Origin: Rhizomys pruinosus
Taxonomy: Eukaryota; Chordata; Mammalia; Rodentia; Spalacidae
Assembly: GCA_009823505.1 (NCBI GenBank)
Contig: VZQC01001662.1
Location: 204,495 to 268,494, forward strand
Length of the DNA stretch: 64,000 bases
Reading direction: 5' to 3'
How positions within the stretch are numbered: the first letter of the stretch is position 1; each line of letters begins with the position of its first letter. A program made the translations under genes and the position numbers. Shown here one piece after another: positions 27,701-37,589 of this stretch. The notes below the pieces were generated by a model that was not told where the DNA came from, made no database searches, and saw only the letters and a program-made list of their open reading frames with translations.

Positions 27701-30430
27701 NTTCTGCTGTCTCATCTGTGGCCTCTGGGCCAGGGAAGGAGTCCTCTGGATCCAGCCTCCAGGAGCCCCAGACTCTGAAGATATCTAAGCCACATTGTGA
27801 CTGAGACACTGTAATAAGAAAGTAAGAGACAGAACTGAAAGTTACTAAACTTCCTTTCTGCAGCCATCAGTGAAGGGGAAGTGGCCAGCATGAAGTTCAT
27901 CCCTCCGTGAGAGCTCACCAAAGCACAACACACCTTCTGTGTTCACACGAAAGTTGTCTCTCACCTTCCCAGAGAGCTGAGAGGGCAGTTCAAGCTCCAG
28001 CCTGTGCCCATCTGGAAGGATGACGAAGCTGGAGTTGTGTGAGAGCACTGCCTGTCAGGAGATCGACAGCATTGTCCTGGCTTGGAGAAGAAATAAGTCA
28101 TCTGCACTGAACAGGTACAGCAGGGAAGGGCTAATGATGACCTGTGAATGCACACTTTGCCCCAGCAAGGTGGCCGTCACCAGACTAAAACTGAGCAGAG
28201 ACTGCAAAAGAGATCCTGGAACAGAGCCAAATCTTGGGAGTGGAGAGAGCTCCGCTGCTCAAGAGCTCACTGCACTTGCAGAAGTCCTGAGTTTGAGCCT
28301 AGCGCCCACACCAGGCAACTCACAACTTCCTATAATTCCGTTGCACCAGGACACCATCCTTCTGGTCTTCTCTCTCTCTCTCTCATCGTCTCTCTCTTCT
28401 CTCTCTCAATCTCACACACACACAGCACACCACACACACAATAAAAAAAAAAGTGAAATAAAATTTTTAAAAAGAAAGGCAATGCAACGAAAAAGGGAAA
28501 AAAAAAGCAAAAAGGAAAAGTCCAGGTAGGCAATGAAAGGGAGAATAGAAAGAACAAGATGGGCCAGTGGCCCCTCACTGTGACCCCAGCACTTGGCCAT
28601 GCTCGAGGTGGCAGGATTGCCATGGAAAATTGCTGATACCAGATCTGGACTACAGAGTGCGGCCTTCTCAAAAGAAAAAAAAAAATAGGGCTAAAGAGAT
28701 TTCTCAGTGGTTAAGAGCACTGGTTGAGGACCTGGGTTCAATTCCCAGTGCCCACATGGCAGCTAACAACGCTCTGGTAACTCCAGTTTCTCCAAAAGCC
28801 CTCTTTGGCCTCACGGGGCATTCATTACGACACGAACTATGCAGGCAAAACACATCACACACAAAATAAAAAACTATATAAAATATTTAAAACAAAAAAC
28901 AACCACAAAAACCTGGATCCATGAGGAAAAAAAGGAAATAGAATAAGAGCTGGATGGAAACGGCAGACTCACAGGGTTTGAGAGTTTGCAGGTGGTCAAT
29001 TACATGTGGAGCAGAGTGAGGGGCTGAGGCAGGCAGGGGGCAGGAGCCCTGTGCATGGTGGACCCTTGAGCCCCTGGCGTGGCTTTCTCATGAATTGTGA
29101 CACTGTGACTCAGGTTTGGGGGTCTCTCGGACGAGTTTCGCCATCTAGTAATTTTCCACTAGCAGCTTCCTGATCAGAACCTGTCTTGTTTCCATTCCTT
29201 GCGTCTCTTGCCCCTTCCCCTCACTCTTCACTTCCAGGACCCGTTGACTGACCCACGTGGATGGGTCACAGTAGCGCCCAACGTGGACTTCAAAGCACAG
29301 AGGACCCTGTGAATGGGGATGCAGCGAGAGGGCCCAGAGAAAAAGAAAGAGAAATTCAGGTGCATTGCGGGAACCTGCCGCTGCATAAACTGAGAGTAAG
29401 TGTGTGTTAAGATGGGTGGCAGGAATTAAGTCAGATAGTTTGTATGTTGAACAATTAAAGCAGACCCTCAAAGGCGCGAGGAGTCAAAGGTTAAGATCCA
29501 CGCATCTCCTTAATTTTTTTTTTTTTACTTCGTTAAAGAGATTTGTCCTTGGTTCCTCAAGAAGGGACTATAGATGTTAAAATATGTAAGCGAGTGGGAG
29601 AGCCTTTTTCGAAGACTATTATCAAAATTTGGGCCTAGTAAGATTCCTGTAACTGCCTTTTCTTATGGAACTTGATAAATGAGGTATTGGATTCCCAGTA
29701 TCCACCGCCCAGGTTGTGGCTTCTGTCAGAGGAGGGCACATAAACTCTTCACAGACTACCACAGCCGTAATTATCCTGAACTGAAGAACAATCACCCGAA
29801 GCCCAGTGAATCTGCATTAATACCAGTAGCAAAATGAATCTGGGCTGGAGAGTAGTCTGCGTTTAAGAGCCGACGGCTCTTGCAAGAGACCCGGGTTCGA
29901 TCCCCAGCCACCCCATGGCGGCTAGAACCGTCTGTAACTCCAATTCCGGGAGACTCAGGTCCAGGGGAATCGACACCGTCTTCTGACCTCCGCGGCATTG
30001 CAGACACGGGTGCAAAACCTACATGCAGACAAGTACATTCATATCATACAAAAAAATGAAACCATGAAATTCTGTTGGGCTGGATAGATGGCCTACGGTT
30101 AAGAGCGCCGACCGCGTCTTACAGAGGACCCGGTTCGATCCCAGCACACCACCCAATGGCGGCTGAGAACCGTCTGAAACTCAATTCAAGGAGAACGCCA
30201 GTATCCAGGGGATTCAGACACCATCTTCTTACCTCCCGGACACTTGCATGACACGTGTCACAAACCTGCTGCAGACCAGTACATTCATCACTACAGAAAT
30301 ACTAAAATTAAAATAAAAAAAAAGAAAATGATCTGCTCCCTCACTGCAGCCAATCCTGCTCCTTCAGAGAAAAGCCAAAATTGTCCCCTGCCTATTAAAA
30401 ATCCTCCCAAAATATATCCCAGTTAAATTA
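27701..30430. other. Assembly gap (n) and duplicated, error-rich copy of 25489-27700
   Basis: The single n at 27701 is followed by TTCTGCTGTCTCATCTGTGG, which is the sequence from 25489. About 597 bases are identical (offset 2213). From about 28299 small insertions and deletions appear every 10-30 bases. The same order is repeated: microsatellite SINE (28243-28450), B2 (about 28687-28890), shortened LTR (about 29110-29275), primer site, gag start (about 29413), and B2 in gag. It then runs past the gap through a second B2 (about 30072-30318). I read this as two overlapping contigs placed end to end, not a biological duplication. Confidence 0.85.
30318..30425 (+). pseudogene. gag fragment of provirus A
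   Basis: About 35 codons, open to TAA, are proline-rich and end PPKIYPS, similar in flavour to the spacer after matrix in class II Gag. It is cut by a B1 inserted at its end. Confidence 0.5.
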
Positions 30431-30431
30431 T

Positions 30432-30600
30432 TGACTGGCCAGTGATGTGGTGGCATGCCTTTAATCCTAGCACTTGGGAGCAGATCGCAGTTGGGATCTT
30501 TTTGTGCTTCAAGGCCAGCCTGGTCAACAGAGTGAATTCCAGGACAGCTGGGGCTACAAGGAGACCCTGTCTTGAAAAAACAAAACAAAACAACAAAAAA
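30432..30600 (+). repeat. B1 SINE
   Basis: B1 flanked by AAATTATTGACT on both sides. The sequence is still slightly noisy (GGGAGCAGATCGCAGTTGGG). Confidence 0.82.
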
Positions 30601-30890
30601 ATTATTGACTAAATGTGGGAGACAAAGAGTGCCTGAAGTGACAGGCTGAAAAGAAATGGCATTTGGCCTGCAGCCATGGCGCTTGGTCTCTGACCAAAAG
30701 GTGCTGGCTAAGAACACAGTGCGCATGCTTCAGTAACTTTAAGATGATGATGATGTCATTTCTTATGCAACATCTCGTTAGCTTAAGCTCATGGGCGGAT
30801 GTTTGATGGGGAATTGTATCTATGAACACAAGCTTCTTACATAAGGAATTGTATCTATAGACGTGAAGCTGCTGATTGGCTCATTACTGG

Positions 30891-30898
30891 TATAAATA
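30891..30898 (+). promoter_or_regulatory. TATA box of ERV B LTR
   Basis: TATAAATA lies 15 bp after a reversed CCAAT motif. Transcription would start about 25-30 bp downstream, at the edge of the GTAGTA array. Confidence 0.6.
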
Positions 30899-30917
30899 TT
30901 CTTGGTTTCTAGGCTGT

Positions 30918-31052
30918 TGTTGTAGTAATAGTTGGTAGTAATAGTTGGTAGTAATAGGTAGTAATAGTTGTTAGTAATATTTAGTAGCATTAGTTAGTAG
31001 CATTAGTGGTCAGTAGCGTTAGTAGCATTAGTGGTTAGTAGCGTTAGTAATT
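30918..31052 (+). repeat. Degenerate short tandem array in the ERV B LTR
   Basis: Units related to GTAGTAATAGTTG and GTAGCATTAGTG repeat about ten times and drift along the array, from TAGTAATAGTTG to TAGCGTTAG. Confidence 0.8.
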
Positions 31053-31191
31053 GCATGCAATTGTAAATAACATTAAGAATTGTAAAAGTTAAGAAGTGAA
31101 TGGTGCCATTAAAGAAACTACAAAGAATAAGTTAGATGAGTGATTCATTCCCAGTCCGCCTCCGATTATTCATACCGCCGGATGGTACACT

Positions 31192-31209
31192 TGGTGGCCC
31201 GCCTACTGG
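31192..31209 (+). promoter_or_regulatory. Candidate primer-binding site of ERV B (tRNA-Ile-like)
   Basis: TGGTGGCCCG matches the complement of an isoleucine tRNA 3' end, including CCA, over ten bases. The next bases fit only with a small insertion. It lies two bases after the LTR end. Confidence 0.4.
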
Positions 31210-31412
31210 GAAGGTGCGGGAACCTTGCTGCAGCACTACAAATCATCAGCACGGGGGAGCAACTGAGGAACCCTGCAGGTAAAAAAGCTCTGGGCCCAGA
31301 GTGTTAAGGGAGCAGGGAAATAAGATATAAAAAATAGAAACAAGAAGTAGAAAAATAAAAAAGAAAATAAAGAAAAAAGAAAATAGAAAAAGGGAGCTGG
31401 AAAATAAATAAA

Positions 31413-31532
31413 ATGGGCTCAGAAATATCAAGAAATCAGATGACTAGAGTCATAAAAGATTTGTTAAAGTCCAATGGGACTGCTATAAAAGATAGTATGG
31501 CAAAAATTTATGTAGAAACCATGTTAAATTGA
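31413..31532 (+). pseudogene. gag start of ERV B, truncated
   Basis: An ATG opens MGSEISRNQMTRVIKDLL, a myristoylated matrix start of the IAP/MYSERV kind. A TGA stops it after 39 codons, and the rest of gag, all of pol and the SU part of env are missing. Confidence 0.65.
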
Positions 31533-31714
31533 GTGTAGATTATTTTCCTGTATTAATACTTCTGTTAGTTTAAATGGTAATGAATCTTTAATGATTTTGC
31601 AACAGAAAACTCACATTTGGATGCCTATAAATCTTGGTAGGCCTTGGGCTCATGATCCCTTAGATCCTGTAATTTTGGAATTTTTTAAAAAACATTTTAA
31701 AGCGTGTTAAGCGT

Positions 31715-32806
31715 ATGATAGGAATTGTTATTGCTGTAATTTTGAGTCTTATCGCAGTTACTACAGCTGCTGCTGTATCTGGTATTGCTTTACATACTAC
31801 TATTCAAACTAAGCATTTTGTAGAACAATGGCATCAAGATTCTTATACTATGTGGTCCCATCAAGTTGAAATTGACTCCCGTTTACAAACCGAAATAGAT
31901 GTGTTAAAACAAATAGTAGGGTGGTTAGGAAAAAATATGTTGTCGTTGCAGGAACAATTGCATCTTAGATGTGATTGGAACTCAACTGCTTTCTGTATTA
32001 CTGAATTGCAATACAATGAAACTGTTATAGAATAGAAGGAGTTTCGGGGCTGGAGAGACGGCCTAGTGGTTAAGAGCGCCAACCGCTCTTACAGAGGACC
32101 CGGGTTCGATCCCCAGCACCCACATGGCGGCCGAGAACCGTCTGAAACTCCAATTCCAGGAGAACTCCAGCTCCAGGGGAACCCGACGCCCTCTTCTGAC
32201 TTCCGCGGCATTGCACGACACGGGTGCACAGACCTGCATGCAGACAGTACATTCATACGCATACAGAAGTAAATAAAATTAAAAAAAATTTTAAAAAAAG
32301 AATAGAAGGAGTTTCAAGCTTATTTACATGGTAATGCATCAATGAAGGCAAAAATTATAAAACTTAAAAGAGAAATTGAGGATACTTTTGCTAAAAGTAT
32401 GTTTAATGAGGATGCTGCTACTGTCGCACAAATATTTGCTGATAAACTTACAGGATTAAATCCAAAAGGAATGTTACAAAGTATAATTCATACTGCTGGA
32501 GGAATGTTTGGAGTTCTAGCCGTTGTAATTAGTCTATTTGGATTGTTTTATCTTTGTTGTATTAAGCCAAATCAAGAAAATTTAAATTTAATCTGGATGA
32601 AACTTCTTACTTTGAAAACTAATAAGGGAAAAACTTGTGGAAACTCAGACATGGCTGGAGTGAGGCATGGCAGAGGGCATGCTTCCTGCACTGTTTTTCT
32701 GTATTTACCTACAGGATGTTCTTATGGGAGCTGGCTCTTGGGCAGGTTTTGGCGCCCGACAGGGCCAGGAGCCAAGTACCTATCACTGATTTTAAAACAA
32801 TACTAA
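31715..32806 (+). pseudogene. env transmembrane subunit of ERV B, HERV-K/MMTV-type
   Basis: The first part (31715-32035) opens with a hydrophobic Ala/Ile-rich fusion-peptide segment, then a heptad-like helix and the class II signature LRCDWNSTAFCIT with its two cysteines. A TAG at 32033-32035 stops it. A B2 (32046-32299) follows, flanked by GAATAGAAGGAGTTTC (32030-32045 and 32300-32315). The second part (32316-32806) continues in the same phase of the pre-insertion sequence, with a helix, a membrane span near 32490-32570 (GVLAVVISLFGLFYLCC) and a short tail. In intact viruses this subunit drives membrane fusion. Here the stop, the SINE and the missing SU make it dead. Confidence 0.82.
32046..32299 (+). 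repeat. B2 SINE in ERV B env
   Basis: Full-length, near consensus, with a 16 bp perfect target duplication. It is one of the youngest insertions in the window. Confidence 0.95.
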
Positions 32807-33240
32807 TCAACTATGGACTGGATTATACTGAAATTAGAAGAATTATGGACTGTGCTGGGACTCGGGCGATGGACTGACGAGTCCATTGTTTTAACACCTG
32901 CGCATGCTCTGCTGGACTATAATGAGGTTTACTGTGGAAGCGGCCAGTGCACGGGTTGCTCTTACAGATTAGCCTTTTGCTTTAAAAAATGAAGAAAATG
33001 CTAAAAAAGGATTCACTCAACTAGATGGCTAGTAGTCAAAGACAGGTAAGTCCACATCCTGGACTGATCAACCTAAGACAGGACCCTGACACTTAGAGTC
33101 AGGACTCCGATGACAGGTAAGACAGTCCTGAGATGTAGAGACACCTAAGACAGGCATGGTCTATCTTGAGTGCGTGGTTTATCTTGAGTGTGTGGTAGCC
33201 CCACAACTCACTCCCCTGTATAAAACAAAAAGGGGGAATG
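32807..33240 (+). other. Post-env region of ERV B and junction to provirus A integrase
   Basis: Repeated wording (GACAGGTAAGTCCACATCCT and GACAGGTAAGACAGTCCTGA, then two TATCTTGAGTG copies) leads to AACAAAAAGGGGGAATGG. That tract looks like a polypurine tract, but in one frame it also reads straight into the integrase. Confidence 0.5.
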
Positions 33241-33547
33241 GTACCCTACCAAAGGGTCCCCATGTAACATTCTTAATCATACACTCTTAATTTTAAATTT
33301 TTTAACCTTGGACCGTGATGGATGCACAGCTGCAGAAAGATTTTGGAAGTCCACAGCAAAAGAACATTATGCCTCAGTCATGTGGAAAGATCCTCTTACT
33401 AATAAATGGAATGGCCCTGATACAGTCCTTATCTGGGGACGAGGATCAGTATGTGTCTACTCCAAAGAAGCTGATTCAGCCAGATGGCTGCCTGAAAGAT
33501 TAATAAGACAAACTAACCAATTATCCAGGAATAACACCCATTCCTGA
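33240..33547 (+). pseudogene. pol fragment: integrase C-terminus, betaretrovirus-type
   Basis: An open frame into 33547 contains NFLTLDRDGCTAAERFW and then WNGPDTVLIWGRGSVCVY, the C-terminal DNA-binding domain of class II integrases (GPD ... WGRG). It ends shortly before env, as in a compact provirus. The catalytic core and the rest of pol are absent, so it is a remnant. Confidence 0.82.
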
Positions 33548-33774
33548 GATAAATCTAATCCTTTTATCCACAGGCAATACAAGATGCTACAATCCCTGGT
33601 CGTGAATCTCCTATTCAACATTTGTATACCTTGGGTGTTTTCGACCTCCAATATTCATAAACCTTGGAATATAACCTGGCAGATCATCACAACCAGCTCT
33701 CAATCCGTGGTGGCCCAAGTCAGCAGAACTCATCCTCGAGGTACATGGTGGCCTTCATTGAAAGTAGATATATG

Positions 33775-33937
33775 CGGCCGGGCGTGGTGGCACACGCCTT
33801 TAATCCTAGCACTTGGGAGGCAGAGCTAGGCGGATCTTTGTGAGTTCAAGGCCAGCCTGGTCTACAGAGTAAGTTCCAGGACAGCTGGGGCTACAGGGAG
33901 ACCCTGTCTCGAAAAGACCAAAAAAAAAAAAAAAAAA
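33775..33937 (+). repeat. B1 SINE in env
   Basis: Complete B1 with a perfect 15 bp duplication GAAAGTAGATATATG (33760-33774 and 33938-33952). Confidence 0.95.
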
Positions 33938-35563
33938 GAAAGTAGATATATGCTACCTGCTTTCTCAGGACCCAGATTCTAGCCATTTTACTAAGGACAT
34001 GGCCACCCCGAGTGATCATCCTGGATGCCATACACTCTCAGCTATAAACATACTAAAAAAGACTGGATTTTATGTCTGCCTGGCAGATAATAGCTGGAAA
34101 AGGGGGTGTGGGGGACACAATGACTATTATTGTGCTTCTTGGGGGTGTGAGATTTCTGCAGATGGATGGACACCTTCATCTAAGTCTCCTGACCTAATCC
34201 GCATCACCCGAATATCTAATTCTAACACACTCAACATTGGTTTCACTGAGCATGGAAAAAGATCACATGCCTGATCTTCAGGACCCATTTGGGGTATTCA
34301 GATTGTATAAAAATGGATATGATATTGGAGCTCATTTCATGATACGACACTCCGAATTACCTATCTATCGCAAGACAGGAGTAGGTCCTAATATAGTATT
34401 AGCTCCCTCAGGCACTGCTCCAAAGGTGCAGCCCATCTTAGCCCCAGTGCTTCCCTCAAAGACATCCCCATCCCCCGCTGATTCCCCAGGCACCGCTTCT
34501 TCGGAGCCTGCTCCCACTGCCACCACCCTTCATGTTTATTACCCCGAGGCCTCCTCCCTGCCACCTGCTGCACCATTTGCTCCACCTTCTAGTGAAGAAA
34601 CTTTATTTAATCTAGTATCGTATACCTTTCAGGCCTTAAATGACTCTCAGCCTAATCTCACTCATGATTGCTGGCTCTGTTTATCTGCTCGCCCTCTGTT
34701 TTATGAAGGAATAGCAATTTCTGGCAATATATTGCAAACAAATAATCACTCTGTATGCAGGTGGGATCAATCAGGACCGAGACCTACTTTAACTGATATT
34801 CGGGGTACTGGAATCTGCATTGGAAATGTCTCCGTCCTTTACTCAGATCTGTGCAACAGTATATTGCACAATTATACTTCTGGTTATTTAGTTCCCCCTT
34901 TTGATGCCTGGTAGGCTTGCTCCAGCGGCATCACCTCCTGTGTAGCCAGGACACTATTAGAAAAAGACTTCTGTGTTGCAGTTCAATTGGTGCCAAGGGT
35001 GACTTATTACTCTGGTGGAGAGCTCCACCAGTATTGGGAACCCCCCACTTTTGTCAGAAATAAACGAGAACCAGTGACTGCCGTCACTGTTGCAGTATTA
35101 CTGGGATTAGGACTAGTGGGTACTGGCACAGGTATATCGTCCCTGCTTTTACAAGAAAAGGGGTATAATGCACTCAGAGCATCCATAAATGAGGACATAG
35201 AAAAGTTAGAAAAAGCTATAAGCCATTTGCAAGAATCTTTGACATCTCTGGCAGAAATGGTATTGCAAAATCGCAGAGGCCTAGATCTGTTACTGTTACA
35301 GCAGGGAGGTTTATGTGCTGCCCTAAAAGAAGAGCGTTGTTTCTATGCTGATCACTCTGGTGTGGTTAAAGATTCCCTATAAAAGGTAAGGGAAGGTTTA
35401 CAACAAAGAAAATTACAAAGGGAAAAAGAACAAGGCTGGTTCAGCAATTGGTTTAATACTTCTCCTTGGCTGACCACTCTTTTGCCTACCATTCTCAGTC
35501 CTTTACTTGGACTCTTCCTCGTGATATCTCTGGGTCCAATGCTACTTAATAAATTGATGGCTT

Positions 35564-35734
35564 AGCCAGGTGTGGTGGCGCTCGCCTTTAATCCTAGTAC
35601 TTGGGAGGCAGAGGCAGGCAGATCTTTGTGAGTTCAAAGCCAGCCTGGTCTACAGAGTGAGTTTCAGGACAGCTGGGACTACAGGGGGACCCTGTCTCGA
35701 AAAGACCAAAAAAAAAATAAATAAATAAAAAAAA
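35564..35734 (+). repeat. B1 SINE in env tail
   Basis: Complete B1 flanked by AATAAATTGATGGCTT on both sides. Confidence 0.93.
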
Positions 35735-36054
35735 TAATAAATTGATGGCTTTTATCCGATCCCAAATCAAGGCTATTCAAGCCAAACCTCTCCAGGTCCA
35801 TTACCAACAATTGCTTATGGAGGATTTTTTCCTCTTCTTATACTGAGACCTGTAACTATGATGATACAGCTTGCTAAGTTGCTTTGCCAAAGACGGGTAA
35901 TGGAATCATAGCCCCAGGCTAGCCTACCCTACCAAGCTAAGACAGGGGGATGACACTGAAGGTCTCCTACCCAATGACGGCTAAGGAGGGTGTCTGGGTG
36001 GATTCGAACCTAAGACAGGCACAACTTCAGTCTCTTCTGCATTTTTTATGTAAT

Positions 36055-36066
36055 AACAAAAAAGGG
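36055..36066 (+). promoter_or_regulatory. Polypurine tract of provirus A
   Basis: ACAAAAAAGGGGGAC directly precedes the TG of the 3' LTR. It primes plus-strand DNA synthesis in retroviruses. Confidence 0.8.
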
Positions 36067-36071
36067 GGACC

Positions 36072-36423
36072 TGTGGGGCTCTCAGACGAGTTTAGCCATC
36101 TAGTAATTTTCCACTAGCAGCTTCCCAGCACTGAAATTATCATGAGGAGGTTGCAGTCCATTGTGTAACTTATCACAGGAGGTGTTGCAAATGTTCACCT
36201 TAAGTACAGATCTGTATCTGCACATTCTTTCCAATATGTAAGCACTGAGGTGCCTGTGGTTTGGCAATGCTTCCACATTCCCTACCCTTTATATTCTACT
36301 TGTGTTCCTACAATAAATGAGACTTGATCAGAACCTGTCTTGTCTCCATTTCTTGCGTCTCTTGCCCCTTCCCTTCACTCCTTCTCTTCCAGGACCCCGT
36401 TGACTGACCTGCTGGACGGGTCA
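36072..36423 (+). mobile_element. 3' LTR of provirus A
   Basis: It runs from TGTGGGGCTCTCAGACGAG to GGACGGGTCA (352 bp). AATAAA at 36312-36317 lies in the R region. It is the full-length partner of the shortened 5' LTR and of the solo LTR at 24978-25328. Confidence 0.92.
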
Positions 36424-36727
36424 AGTTAAATTAGTCTGCAGCCAGAAGAGTGCTCCGAAGGGAACTGCAGCACCCAAGAGGGTCCTGGGAGAGGACATTA
36501 GCCTGCTATCTCAGTACAGCTGGGAGTAGCCCCTCAGAGCACAATGGAGAGTGCACTCTGCGAGAACTGCTACTGAGATTTTGTGTGACTGGGCAGTTGA
36601 CTTCCTGTCCCTGGGATTCAGTGTCCTTGTTTCATTATTTATTTTTAAAGAAGTGTGCCTAGGCCAACAGGGGATGGACACAGGATTGGCAGCCTAAAAT
36701 TGTTTTTCTTTTTCTTTTTTGGTCTTT
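36424..36727. other. Intergenic, no feature recognised
   Basis: It begins with the AGTTA target duplication. The remaining 300 bp hold no repeat or frame I recognise. Confidence 0.4.
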
Positions 36728-36950
36728 TGAGGGCTAGAGTGATGGCTCGGAGTTTAAGAGCATTTTCTGCTCTTCTAGAGGACTTGGGTTTTCAGCAGCC
36801 TAGAATTTTATTGCTGAATTTTTGCTGCTCTAAAATGCTTCAATGTAGAGAAAGTGGAACTTGAGACTTCGGATGTAGTTTCTTTGGGCCTGGGGACATA
36901 GTGCTAGAGTGCTTACCCAGCACACACAGGTCCAATGTTCAATCCCTAGT

Positions 36951-36981
<31 letters not shown>

Positions 36982-37014
36982 ACACACACACGCACGCACA
37001 CGCACACGCACACA
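36728..37014 (+). repeat. B2 fragment, ID-like element and CA microsatellite
   Basis: A B2 head fragment (GGGCTAGAGTGATGGCTCGG, 36731-36803), an ID-like GGGCCTGGGGACATAGTGCT (36888-36948) and a (CA)n run with CG interruptions at 36951-37014. Confidence 0.7.
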
Positions 37015-37093
37015 TTTTACTTAGATGTAGATTTTATGGTCATTGGTCACTTCCAAGTGAACAAAGCCCCAAGATAGACTTAGTTGGACATTT

Positions 37094-37322
37094 ATTTTTC
37101 TCAATTTTATTTATTATTTATTATGTGTATGAGTGTACTATCTGCATGTAGGTTTGTGCACCCGTGTTGTGCAATGCCACAGAGGTCAGAAGAAGGTGTC
37201 GGATTCCCCTGGAACTGGAGTTAAAGACTGTCCTTATCCACCATCTGGGTGCTGGGAATCAAACCCCAGTCCTCTGCAAGAGTAGTCGGTGCTCTTAACT
37301 GCTGACCCATCTCTCCAGCCTC
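37094..37322 (-). repeat. B2 SINE with target duplication
   Basis: Reversed B2 flanked by TAGTTGGACATTT (37081-37093 and about 37324-37336). Confidence 0.92.
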
Positions 37323-37348
37323 CCTAGTTGGACATTTGGCACACTATG

Positions 37349-37566
37349 TACAGGCTGATGAGATGTCACAGTTGTTGAATGCTGTATTGCTCTTGCAGAA
37401 GACTGGAGTTTGGTCCCAGCACCTATATTCAGTGGGTTACAGCTATCTAAAACTTGTAAGTGCTGGGATCCCAAGTGTGGGCCCATAGAATGTGGGCATT
37501 TGGGGATCAGCTCAGGGCTTCATTCACACCAGCAGCATTCTACCAACTGAACTGCATCCTCAGCCC
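37349..37566. repeat. Old B2-like and ID-like remnants
   Basis: A plus-strand B2-like stretch (GAAGACTGGAGTTTGGTCCC) is followed by a reversed ID-like stretch (TCTACCAACTGAACTGCATC). Confidence 0.5.
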
Positions 37567-37589
37567 ACCAATTTTTTAAATGAATTAAC

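Larger units (their letters stand above)
30614..31189 (+). mobile_element. 5' LTR of ERV B
   Basis: It runs from TGTGGGAGAC to GGTACA (576 bp). A reversed CCAAT box (GATTGGCTC, about 30873) and a TATAAATA at 30891-30898 form a standard U3 promoter. A degenerate GTAGTAATAGTT array follows the promoter. Confidence 0.7.
30614..33225 (+). mobile_element. Part of a second class II ERV (B) inside provirus A
   Basis: It has a 5' LTR (30614-31189), a candidate primer site (31192-31201), an A-rich leader (31318-31411), a short gag start (31413-31532) and then, after a large internal deletion, the transmembrane part of a HERV-K/MMTV-type envelope (31715-32806, with a B2 inside). The end region (32810-33240) reads like the pre-LTR region of rodent class II ERVs: CCTAAGACAGGCATGG and a final AAAAAGGGGGAATG. 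No 3' LTR follows. The right border is an inference. Confidence 0.75.
33584..35846 (+). pseudogene. env of provirus A, gammaretrovirus-type, defective
   Basis: Order: hydrophobic signal-like start (33584), SU N-terminus (PWNITWQ), a B1 insertion, further SU (FYVC ... YYCASWGCE at about 34070-34150), a proline-rich linker (about 34380-34590), the CWLC disulfide-exchange motif (34669-34680), a furin-type RNKR (35056-35067), a fusion-peptide-like Gly-rich segment, the LQNRRGLDLL immunosuppressive-type segment and a membrane span (about 35490-35550). A second B1 splits the tail. Breaks: a frame change near 34250, TAG at 34912, TAA at 35380. The usual CX6CC reads C-X6-Arg-Cys (35314-35340), so the SU-binding cysteine is lost. 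The motif set is that of MLV-like and type D Env, not MMTV/HERV-K. Confidence 0.85.
26873..36423 (+). mobile_element. Class II provirus A with gammaretrovirus-type env (defective, composite)
   Basis: LTRs of one family stand at both ends (26873-27025, shortened, and 36072-36423), and AGTTA flanks the outside (26868-26872 and 36424-36428), so this is one integration. The order is 5' LTR, tRNA-Lys-like primer site (27028-27044), leader, betaretrovirus-type gag start (27168), the assembly duplication (27701-30.5 kb), a gag fragment (30318-30425), an inserted part of a second ERV (30614-33225), the betaretrovirus-type integrase tail (33240-33547), a gammaretrovirus-type env (33584-35846), a polypurine tract (36055-36066) and the 3' LTR. 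Most of gag-pol is missing. All frames are interrupted, so it is not functional. A betaretrovirus core with a gammaretrovirus-type Env is known from the type D group; whether this lineage is described I cannot tell. Confidence 0.85.

Noticed and set aside
27561..28155. Second copies of the minus-strand frames of 25499-25942, suggesting a duplicated gene
   Set aside because: They are the assembly repeat after the n, not a second locus.
26873..36423. Possibility that the provirus encodes a domesticated, working Env
   Set aside because: Both env sequences carry stops or frameshifts and SINE insertions, and the gamma-type TM lost a key cysteine.
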